Assembly (NCBI RefSeq): GCF_000445105.1 | Contig: NZ_ATDP01000108.1 | Span: 1 to 64,000 of the forward strand | Direction: 5' to 3' | Source of the DNA: Sphingobium lactosutens DS20 | Lineage (GTDB): Bacteria; Pseudomonadota; Alphaproteobacteria; Sphingomonadales; Sphingomonadaceae | DNA length: 64,000 bases | Shown here: one piece after another, positions 53,189 to 61,497 of the stretch | How the letters are laid out: each line of letters starts with the position of its first letter | How positions within the stretch are numbered: the stretch's first letter is position 1 | Notes under the pieces: generated by a model | The model's database searches: none | What the model was told of the DNA's origin: nothing | What the model saw: only the letters and a program-made list of their open reading frames with translations | Program-made: the position numbers and the translations under genes

Positions 53189-53574
53189 TTTTGCTTGCGG
53201 GGAGGCCCCACCCATGCACTTCGTCCCTCATGCCGCTGCAGCGGTGAACAACAATCCTCTGAAGCAAGGTTGCCCCGCGCCTTCCGGCACGAGGCTGCGC
53301 AGCGCGAGCGCGCTGCGTAAGGCTGGACGCACGGCGCGAGGCCGTTTGTAATGGACCCTACGCACGGGTGCTGCGGAGAAAGTTTCTTTTTCTTTCATAT
53401 CCTTAATCTCGTACTTCTCGTGATACGCATTTCTTGCTTTCTGTAGTACAGGGCACACAAAAGGTCAGCTGATTCAGGCCCAAGACATTGGAATCCCGAC
53501 AAGATTTTGCGTATTGCGCGTCATACATGGCCAAATTCGTTGCCGGGATAGCGCGGCAAGGATAGCCTCCCTGC
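53189..53574. other. Non-coding boundary region before the split helicase
   Basis: About 385 bases with no convincing gene. Base composition changes near 53370 from GC-rich to AT-richer DNA (TTTCTTTTTCTTTCATATCC), which continues through the helicase gene. It may mark the edge of a separately acquired segment. No terminal repeat or integrase was found. Confidence 0.4.
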
Positions 53575-54966
53575 ATGACTAGCAAAGCATCCAGTCCCGA
53601 CACTGTTCGCAACGCGCTGAGATCCTGGATCGGCGTTGAGGTTCTCACGCCCGGGACTGTAGAGGCGGGGGGCTGGAACGGCTATGCACAGGCAATAGGT
53701 GGCCAGATTCGTAACAGGGCAACTGAGGCGCAGACCGGGCAAAGTCTCTGGGATACTCCTGAAGACGACGATATCGCGCCGTGGTTTGGTGAGGTGCAGA
53801 CCGAAATAACCGAAGCGGAAGACCCGATCGCTTCCCCGGATGGCCAAGCTGTTTTGCCTAATGAGGGCGACGCCACGCCTGCGCGGAAGCGGCAACTCAA
53901 ATCTCGTCCCTGGTACAAGATCGTCCTTGCGGCGATGCCGACAGCAGGCGCTATGAAACTCCTCGACGGTGTTTTCGGCGATGAGGTTGATGAGGATACC
54001 GTGGATCGTAAGATGCGGGGGAATGTCCTCGCCGCAACTCTAATTCTAGATGAGTTCGGGATCCTCGTGCCTGACAGTATGGCGCTTGCAAGCTTTGCCT
54101 GGGGTATCGGGAAGCTCTGCGCCGATGGCGCTACTGCCGATCTTTCGGCGTGGGAAAGCGAGGAATCACCACTGCTGCACGAGGTGACAGCCCGCCTTTC
54201 GCCGACCGATGCCGAAGGTCGCCCGCGTCCCCTAAGTTGGCAAGATCTGCGCGACGTATCGCGCAAGCTGCGGACCGAGTTGGGCGTTCCGGAGGATCTC
54301 TGGATCGTGACCCCTTGCGCTATCAGGACGATAAAGAAAAATCCGCCAAGCGGAGATATCCTCGCCACTTTCTATCTCAGGGACCTTATGGCGATTGAAA
54401 GGGACCTGCCGGGCGTCCCTGCCGCCACAAGAGCTTATCTCGGTCTCGATCGCCCCGACGAGAGCTGGGATACGCTCAGTGACAGGCGACAGTTGTCGCA
54501 CCTCCTTCAGCCCGCGCTTTTTCCCCTCGCCCGGTGGCCCGGCCCAGGGCTCCATTCTCTGACCCTGTTGCAACAAGGGGCTGTCAACGCCGCCGTCCGC
54601 GATCTTTCGGAGAAAGGGCTATTCGCCGTGAATGGTCCTCCAGGGACGGGCAAAACGACCCTGTTGCGGGATGTCGTTGCGCATGTCCTCACCAGCAGAG
54701 CCGAACGCCTGGCCGAGATCGAGAAGCCATGGAATGGGCTCGGCGACATTGATCTTATGGACTATGCGATCGTAGTGGCGAGCAACAATAATGCTGCCGT
54801 CGAGAATATCAGTCTGGAACTTCCCCTCCGCGAAAAGGCGCTCGATCCCAGTATCTGGAAGGAGGGCCGTCTAACCCATTTCTCGCATACCGCGAGCCAT
54901 GTTCTGGGTTTATCGCAGGATGAAGCCGAAGCCCGAAAGGGGCGTGATGGCGGCGAAGCTTGGTAA
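53575..54966 (+). pseudogene. SF1 (Upf1-like) helicase, N-terminal part, frameshifted
   Basis: 463 residues. An N-terminal region of unknown fold is followed by the helicase P-loop VNGPPGTGKTTLLRDVVAHV and the NNNAAVENISLELP segment (motif Ia-like). The frame ends at 54966, but the protein clearly continues in the +1 frame at 54899-56893, which carries the rest of the helicase. Reading GGGG at 54939-54942 as GGG joins both frames smoothly (EARK then GVMAAKLGN). Either a one-base insertion in the strain or a homopolymer sequencing error. Confidence 0.8.
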
Positions 54967-56893
54967 TTCCAACAACCGTTACGAGTTTCACCAGCGCTTC
55001 TGGCTCGACAAGGACTGGGGATTATCCGAGTGGCTCGACCGGGCGTGGTCGCCAAATCAGTCGCGGTTCGAAGGGAAAGAGCCTAGCCGGCTCTGCAAGG
55101 TCGATCCACCGCCCACAAGGGAGCAGGCGCGCGCAGAATGGCGAAAGGCACGATCAGAATTTCGCATCGCATTGGAGAAGTGCAGGCGCTTGCGCTCGGA
55201 GTTGATCGAAACGGCACGCGCACAGGACAGGCTGCGTTTGCTGGAGAGCGGAAAGCCTGCTCTGCAGGAAAAAATCCGCGACGCGATTCATGAGCGCGAG
55301 GATGCCGAGCGGGCTCTCGTCGTTGATGAAGAGCAGTATAAAGTGGTGGAAGCCGCCAGCCAGGCAGAAATAGGTACGCTTTCGGCCCTGAAGAGTGCGA
55401 GGCCAGGTTTCCTGGCGCGACTCTTTGGATCGGACAAATGGCAGGCATATCAACGTTCGATTGAGGCGCGGGTCAGCACTGTCGATCGCACCCGCAACGC
55501 GGCCGCCGAGGCAGCGCGAGATCGGGATACAACGAGGCACCTGGTGAAGATCCTTGCCGCGCGGTATGATGAATTAGAGCACCAATTGCGTAATCTGGAC
55601 ACCGAAATTGAAGATCTTTCCGCCAAAGTTTCGATGGATGAGAGCAAGTTGGAAGATTGCTATCCCAAGCCCGGATTCTGGGAGCAGTCTGAAGAAGTCT
55701 TGCAAAAGACAGCGCCCTGGAACGGCGGCGAGTTCCGCGCCGTTCGTGATGCCCTTTTCGTGGCGGCCGTGCGCCTCCACCGAGCATTTGTGATCGCCGG
55801 TGTGAAGCATATCAAACCGGCTTTGAACAAGGTGATGTCGGCCAGCCGAGGTGATCCGCCGACCGCGCGCGATTGGGGCGCATTCTTCCTGCTCGTTCCC
55901 GTTGTGTCGACTACCTTCGCTTCGTTAGGGCGAATGTTTCCCACTCTCAAAGGGGCATCGGTGGGGTGGTTCCTGCTCGACGAGGGGGGGCAAGCCTGTC
56001 CCCAATATGCCCTCGGCGCGATCTGGCGTGCTCGCCGCGCGATTGTGATTGGCGATCCACTACAGATTCCGCCAGTGGCTACCCTGGGTAAGGAGACAAC
56101 CCGGCAAATCTTCGAGAATTGCGGGAGCCAGGTTACGGAATGGGGCGCACCGGGCCAGTCGGCGCAGACGCTGGCGGATCGCGTCAGCGCCATTCAGGGG
56201 CAGTTCCCTGCGCTGGATGGGAACCCGGAACGCCCCCGCATTACGGGTTTTCCGCTTCTCGTGCATCGGCGCTGTGATGACCCCATGTTCGCCATCGCCA
56301 ATCGCATCGCGTATGGCGAACGGATGATCCACGCGACTCGCAGCGACGACTCCCGGCTACGCGAAATGCTGGGCCCTACAGCCTGGATCGATATCGATGC
56401 GCCGTCCGCCGACAAGTGGGTTGCGGAAGAAGGACGAGTGATCGATCACGTTCTCCGCTCCCTGTTGCGAAACGATCAGGATTTGCCCGACCTATATATC
56501 ATCAGTCCGTTTCGTGTGCCGATAGTTAATCTCAAGGCCCTTTTGACGCGTAGAGATGCTGCCTTGAGTAAACTTTCGCGGAGGAGGGCGGAGGTTTGGC
56601 TCGATCATCATGTCGGAACGCTCCATACCTTCCAGGGTAAGGAAGCCGAAAGCGTTATTCTGATGTTAGGAGCCGGGCGAGGCGCGAAGAACGGTTCTCG
56701 GAAATGGGCAGGCAGGACGCCCAACATGCTGAACGTCGCAGCGACCAGGGCAAAGCGAAGTCTGTATGTGGTCGGCAATCGCGAGTTATGGAAGGGAGCC
56801 GGGGTATTTGCGACTGCCGCTGAAATGCTCCCTGTGGTACCTGCCGATGTCTGGGCGGAAGCGCGTCGGAGCATCGGTGTCAAAGCTGGGTGA
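54899..56893 (+). pseudogene. SF1 (Upf1-like) helicase, C-terminal part, frameshifted
   Basis: Up to 664 residues in the +1 frame relative to the upstream part. A coiled-coil-like insertion (about residues 75-230, e.g. KCRRLRSELIETARAQDRLR) precedes motif II in WFLLDEGGQACPQ, motif III in AIVIGDPLQIPPV and motifs V/VI in HHVGTLHTFQGKEAESVILM and NMLNVAATRAKRSLYVVGN. Without the P-loop in the upstream frame it cannot be an active helicase. Joined, the protein would be about 1105 residues, in line with large standalone SF1 helicases on mobile elements. Confidence 0.8.
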
Positions 56894-57049
56894 CGGTTCT
56901 CCAGTGGCATATAACACTGTAGGCATCGAAGAGCCTGCGAAGATTTTTGATTCGTTGATGGGGCTACAAACGGACAGGGAATAGCTCAGACTCAAGCTAT
57001 TCTCGCAGGTTCTTTTTGTCGCTGAGAGCTTGAACATGAATGGTGCTCA

Positions 57050-57448
57050 TCAGCGGCGGCCCCGCGCGTAAAGCGGGCAGGCAAAATCGTTGGTCCAGGC
57101 GAGCGCTGGCAGGCGGCAACCGATCCTGGCCAGTTCGCGGCCGCACGTCGCCAATTCGATGCGCAGCTCGGCCGCCGCGTTCGCATCGATCGTCAGTCCA
57201 AAGGTGAGATAGTCGTCCATCGCTGTTTCGCGTGGGGCATAGGCGAGCCAGGCCAGCAAACGTAGCTCGTCGATCGACAGCCACGCGCTGCCGGGCCGAC
57301 GCACTTCAATGCCCGTCCGCGCCAACAGCGCGCAGAGGGCCGCTATGCCAATCCGGCTCCTTTCGTCACCGCCCACCGCGACTATCTCCGCTGCGGCTTC
57401 GGCGCGCGCAGCATCATCGACGAGGCAACCGCGAATGATGCGTATCAC
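57050..57448 (-). CDS. Hypothetical protein downstream of the tonB remnant
   Basis: About 132 residues if it starts at the GTG at 57448; the open frame reaches further up, but no better start was seen. Ala/Leu-rich helical protein (RIGIALCALLAR-like middle, WLSIDELRLLAWLAYAPRET) ending CPLYARGRR. Not recognised. Same strand as the FecR/TonB-receptor module and probably part of the original iron locus. Confidence 0.5.
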   Translation of the reverse strand: MIRIIRGCLVDDAARAEAAAEIVAVGGDERSRIGIAALCALLARTGIEVRRPGSAWLSIDELRLLAWLAYAPRETAMDDYLTFGLTIDANAAAELRIELATCGRELARIGCRLPALAWTNDFACPLYARGRR

Positions 57449-57498
57449 CTTCTGCTCGCGCTGCGAGCGACGGCGCAGGACGTAGGAGGCAAAGCCGT

Positions 57499-57729
57499 TT
57501 ATCGTAAATTGTACTCCACCGGGATGGTCAGCTCGACCACATCGGGCCTGTCTGCGGGAATGGCAGGAAGGGGCTGGGCGCGCTTGAGCGTATCGAGCGC
57601 GGCCTGATCCAGATCGAAGGAACCAGATTTCTTCACGATGACGGAGGACAGCACCATCCCTGTACGGTTCATCGTGAAGCGAATAGTGGTGACGCCTTGT
57701 TGACGAGCTGCGCGGGCGCGGGCCGGATA
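57499..57729 (-). pseudogene. tonB: C-terminal fragment of a TonB protein
   Basis: In a frame different from the receptor, the residues from YPARARAARQQGVTTIRFTM through VIVKKSGSFDLDQAALDTL to VVELTIPVEYNLR are a TonB C-terminal domain. The N-terminal membrane anchor and Pro-rich part are missing; upstream sequence is receptor DNA. A deletion joined the two genes. The fragment has no start of its own. Confidence 0.8.
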
Positions 57730-59156
57730 TACCCATCGCCCGTCGTCATGATCCGCGAGGGCATGATCTCGCCGAAACTCGAACGGGTATCGCGGAAGCC
57801 GATTTGCAGCGTCTGATCGTCCGTGATGCTCCACGCCACCTTGAGCATGACGGATTCAAGCTCGCTCGACGTATTCGGCACCTCGTTGCCGGACTCATAG
57901 TTCAGACCAAGCAGGCGAACATAATTGGCGGCGTTGAGCGGCAGCCCTTCCTGCTGGTAGTAATCGGCCTTGGTTGTGCCTGAAAAATAGTTGCCGCGCT
58001 CGCGATAGGCATAGGCGCCGAACAGCTCGAAATCGCCGACACGGCCCGCCGCCGCGATCCGGATTGCGCGATCACCTGCGGAAAAGGCCTCGTTGTCATC
58101 TTCCGTGCGTAAATTCACGCGGAGCGAAGGATCTCCATAGGGGTAGCTGGCTTGCCAGCCTGTCGGGAAGCCAGGAATATCGCGATAATCCTGCCCCGTC
58201 AGCAGTGTCGGCCAGCGCGGGTTGGTGGAATTATTGCCGCCTTCGAGCTTCAGTTCGATGCCGAAGCTTTGTCCTGGCTTCAATATGTCGGCGGCGTCGA
58301 GCGTGTTGACAACCACAGCGCCACCAGTCGAGCCGTTGACCCCACGTGTGGATACAGGTCCCTTGAGAACCTGTACGCCAGAAATCAGGCTGGGGTCGAT
58401 ATAGCTGCGATTGCCCGCGCCATTATACCCGCGCCAGACCGTCAGCGCTTGCTCGCTGCCGTCGATGATGACCGGCACACGCCCTGGCCCCTGGATGCCG
58501 CGAATGCTGGGATCGAGCGCGCCACCGTTGCGAGCGTCGCCGCTGAACACATTGACCATGCCCTTGAGCACGTCGGCCGTGTTGGTGCCCCGGTAGCGCT
58601 CGACTTCCTCGCGGCTCGCGAAGGTCGTGGAAATGTCCTGATCGTAAATTTCATCCTTGCGGCGGGCATCGCGATCGGCGCCGGTCTCCTGTGCGACAGC
58701 GAGGCTGCCCGTCTGCTCTCCATCTACGCGCAGCGGACCAAGGTCCACTCTGCCTTGAGCATCACCGGAGGCTTGCGCGGTCCGGGGCGCTGGGGTGAGG
58801 GTGACAAACCCATTGTCGAGCCGCCAGGTGAGGCCCGTTCCCGTCAGAATGTGGCTCAGCGCCTGTGCATTCGACATGCGGCCAGCTACTCCCGGCGACG
58901 ATCGCCCGCGAATCTGGTCCGCATTGACGTTGACCTGCATTCCCGATTGCCGCCCGAAATCGGTCAGCGCGTCGCTCAGCGTGCGTGGAGGAATATTGAA
59001 CTCACTGGTGCGGGCGGCGCTGCTGGTCTGGGCACGGGCGGCGTGGGGCGCCACAAGACCCACGGTCGCAACCGATGCCATTAGCGATGCCGCAAGAATC
59101 CGATCCCGCTTCTTCGTACTTGATCTAAAAATCCCCGGAAACACTATCCTACGCAC
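57669..59156 (-). pseudogene. Truncated TonB-dependent receptor (HasR-like, with STN domain)
   Basis: 495 residues. Signal peptide (RILAASLMASVATVGLVAPH, cut after ARAQ), then a secretin/TonB short N-terminal domain (NIPPRTLSDALTDFGRQSGM) used to signal to FecR, then the plug (VLKGMVNVFSGDARNGGALD, SIRGIQGPGRVPVIIDGS) and the first strands of the barrel. It stops after a short unrelated tail where a tonB gene fragment begins. Intact receptors of this type have about 700-1000 residues, so transport function is lost. Confidence 0.82.
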
Positions 59157-59368
59157 CTTTCGTTCTTTGTCGGGGAATCACATGCAATTGCGAAGCAGTT
59201 GCAGAATCCCCTAAATATAAGAACAATCCAGGCGGGGGGTTTTTCGGAAAAAAATGCAGGGCCGCAGAAAAAATCGCAGACGATTGTCGGTGCCGCCTAA
59301 ATCGTTGACTCGGCCGATTAACCTGTTGATTCTCCAGTATCGGAGTAAGGCGGCACCGAAAAAGATGG

Positions 59369-60361
59369 CTACTCGGCTGAAACCACCGTGATCCACGGGG
59401 TTAGGTTGCGCACCGTGATATCCTGCGCCTTGGCGAGCGCCTGTAGGGCGCGGGCAGGATGGTGCGCGTCGTAGACGCCTGTGACGCGCCGTTTGGCAAA
59501 GCCCTCGCCAAAGGTCAGGATGACGCCGCTGTGCCAGGGCTTCAGCGCGTCGATCACTTCCATGACCGGCCTGTCGCTGGCAACGATCTGACTGTCGGTC
59601 CACGCCGCGATTTGCGTGGGATCGATGCTGCTTCGGACGGCACTGGCGTCATCGCAGCGCAGGCTGAGCGTGTCGCCCGCCGTCAGCCCTTCAGTCAACC
59701 GGGGCTGAGCGTCGCACGAGACGCGGACATGCCCGTGCTTGACGGCCACAGAGGCTAGCCGGTCGTCGATTCGGCTGACCTCGAAGCCCGTACCGAGAAC
59801 CGTCGTGGTCGTATCGGCAGCGGCAACCCGGAACGGGTGATCTGGATCCGGCGCGACTTCGAACCAGGCCCTGCCTTTGATAAGGCGGACTTCACTTTGC
59901 CCGCCTTTGCTCACGTCAAAGGCGACCGCGCTTTGCGGGGCGACAAGCATGGTGCTGCCATCGGCCAGATGGACCGACTGTATCTCGCCTGTCCCGGTCG
60001 AAACGTCGGCGCGCAGATCGAGGAGCAGGCTGGGGCCGGCAACAATCGCCAGACAGGCGGCCGCAGCCAGAGCGGCAATGCCGGCCCCATGTCGCCTTCC
60101 CTTCCCGACGAACGGAAGAATGATAGGCGACCGCCTATCCCAGCGGTTCGGCGAAGCAATCGGCGCGGTCCGGATCACATGACTGATACGCTGTGTCTCG
60201 GCCCATGCCGCGCCATGAACAGGGTTTGCGTCGAGCCACGCGGAGAACTCGGCGCGCACAGCCTGATCGTCAGGCTCTTCCTGAAGCAGGATAGCCCATC
60301 CCGACGCCTCACGATTGGCTCGACCGCGTTCAGCCCTGTCTTCCTCACGCCCAGCGCTCAT
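59369..60361 (-). CDS. fecR: FecR-family sigma regulator
   Basis: 330 residues, AAAGGG upstream. N-terminal DUF4880-like anti-sigma part (AILLQEEPDDQAVRAEFSAW, LDANPVHGAAWAETQRISH), one membrane helix (GAGIAALAAAACLAIVAGPS), and the periplasmic FecR domain (STMLVAPQSAVAFDVSKGGQ, VLGTGFEVSRIDDRLASVAV). It passes a receptor signal to the ECF sigma factor encoded just upstream. Its receptor partner gene next door is truncated. Confidence 0.92.
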   Translation of the reverse strand: MSAGREEDRAERGRANREASGWAILLQEEPDDQAVRAEFSAWLDANPVHGAAWAETQRISHVIRTAPIASPNRWDRRSPIILPFVGKGRRHGAGIAALAAAACLAIVAGPSLLLDLRADVSTGTGEIQSVHLADGSTMLVAPQSAVAFDVSKGGQSEVRLIKGRAWFEVAPDPDHPFRVAAADTTTTVLGTGFEVSRIDDRLASVAVKHGHVRVSCDAQPRLTEGLTAGDTLSLRCDDASAVRSSIDPTQIAAWTDSQIVASDRPVMEVIDALKPWHSGVILTFGEGFAKRRVTGVYDAHHPARALQALAKAQDITVRNLTPWITVVSAE

Positions 60362-60452
60362 GATTGCCCTTTTGCCGGGACCGTTGCCACAATAGCTCCC
60401 TTATTGATTAAACAACCGAGCGGCGCGATTTTTCGGCAGCACTCGGAATTTC

Positions 60453-60968
60453 TCATGCCGGTCCACGATCCGCTTCGGCTCGACAGCGCTCGATGCCGTT
60501 GATGACGAGCGTGTGCGCGGTGGTCGTAGAGACACCCAGATGCGCGGCGATGTCCTTCAGCCTTTCCCCACCGATCCGGTGCATTTCTACTGCCTTGCGC
60601 ATATTTTCCGGCATCCCGTTGAACGCGGCGATGATCCGCGCATATTCATCGCGTGAAATCGCGGTGGCTTCGGGGTCCGGCAATTCCGAAGGGATCTCGA
60701 CTGTCTCTGTTTCACCCTCTGCTTCAAATATGCGCGCCTCTATCCTCTTGCGTCGAATGCCGTTGAGGGCGAGGTTGCGCACTGTCATCCGCAAATAGGC
60801 CATCATCTCTGCGGCCGGCAATTTGGCAGCCCCGGTGGTGGTCCGCAGCCATGCTTCCTGAACGATGTCTTCCGCATCGTCCGTGTTGCCCGCCATTCGT
60901 CTGGCGTATCGGATCAGGGATGCGCGATGCGAGAGGAAGAGCTTGAGCGGGGCCTTCCCATCCGACAC
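60453..60968 (-). CDS. fecI: ECF RNA polymerase sigma factor (FecI-like)
   Basis: 171 residues from the GTG at 60968, which has AGGGAG upstream; the frame is open to 61010. Region 2 (LIRYARRMAGNTDDAEDIVQ, EAWLRTT) and region 4 (MHRIGGERLKDIAAHLGVST) are complete. With FecR and a TonB receptor downstream on the same strand it is an iron-starvation sigma factor. A Fur-box-like palindrome lies 53-67 bp upstream of the start. Confidence 0.9.
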   Translation of the reverse strand: MSDGKAPLKLFLSHRASLIRYARRMAGNTDDAEDIVQEAWLRTTTGAAKLPAAEMMAYLRMTVRNLALNGIRRKRIEARIFEAEGETETVEIPSELPDPEATAISRDEYARIIAAFNGMPENMRKAVEMHRIGGERLKDIAAHLGVSTTTAHTLVINGIERCRAEADRGPA

Positions 60969-61020
60969 TCTCAACTCCCTCACACCATTAAAACCAATAT
61001 GGGTTAGCACTTTTCTTTAA

Positions 61021-61035
61021 TGCGAGTCACTCGCA
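61021..61035. promoter_or_regulatory. Fur-box-like 7-1-7 palindrome
   Basis: TGCGAGTCACTCGCA, perfect 7-bp arms around one central base. This is the 7-1-7 layout and TG...CA ends of Fur sites, close to the alphaproteobacterial consensus. Its position upstream of the fecI-like gene fits repression under iron-replete conditions. Confidence 0.65.
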
Positions 61036-61048
61036 AATGCACTCACAG

Positions 61049-61125
61049 CCCTGCATGCCGAATTACTTCCACGATGACGCTCAAGCTTTAGATCGTGGGA
61101 GGGCAGGGTAGAGCGTATTGCAGAA
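61049..61125 (+). other. oriT: Candidate origin of transfer (oriT)
   Basis: Nested inverted repeats CCCTGC (61049) / GCAGGG (61103) and CCACGAT (61069) / ATCGTGG (61092) are followed by GCGTATTG at 61113-61120. GCGTATTG also precedes the nick of R388 (GCGTATTGTCT, cut by the MobF relaxase TrwC). The site lies just upstream of RHH protein, coupling protein and MobF relaxase genes, the same order as oriT-trwA-trwB-trwC. The arms may instead be the operator of the RHH protein. Confidence 0.45.
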
Positions 61126-61197
61126 TCCAGAAAATTCCACTAAACGGGTAATGCTTCATGACATCTGCGAAGGTATCCGATTACGGAGGTCCTTCGC

Positions 61198-61497
61198 TTG
61201 TCCAAGGTCAATTTCCGTCTTGCACCAGCGCTGCATGTCGCGTTGATGCGACGCGCGCATGGCGCCAATCTCTCGCTATCCGCCTTCATCCGCCAGGTGC
61301 TTGAGCAAGCGGTCGATGAGCGCAAGCGCTACGTCTTCTCCTCGCAAGACGAAATTCTCGCCACCTCCATCCAGATCCTCTCGATCCTCGCGACGTCGGT
61401 CGGTCAGCGATCGCCCGCGGCATTGGAGCAGGGCATGGCGCAGGCCCGCGCCATACTTGCTGAACGCGGATTGCTGGGCGAGGAGGACGCCTCGTGA
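61198..61497 (+). CDS. Ribbon-helix-helix relaxosome accessory protein
   Basis: 99 residues, TTG start with GGAGG eight bases upstream. N-terminal RHH fold: VNFRLAPALHVALMRRAHGA, then NLSLSAFIRQVLEQAVDERK. By position, directly before the coupling protein and MobF relaxase, it is the counterpart of TrwA of R388: an oriT-binding relaxosome component and autorepressor. The stop overlaps the traD start (GTGA). Confidence 0.8.
   Translation: MSKVNFRLAPALHVALMRRAHGANLSLSAFIRQVLEQAVDERKRYVFSSQDEILATSIQILSILATSVGQRSPAALEQGMAQARAILAERGLLGEEDAS

Noticed and set aside
54930..54966. Programmed frameshift in the SF1 helicase
   Set aside because: Joining the frames needs a +1 shift; no classical +1 signal is seen, and a one-base difference in a GGGG run explains it more simply.
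58152..59084. 310-codon plus-strand open frame
   Set aside because: Antisense of the TonB-dependent receptor, which has signal peptide, STN and plug motifs.
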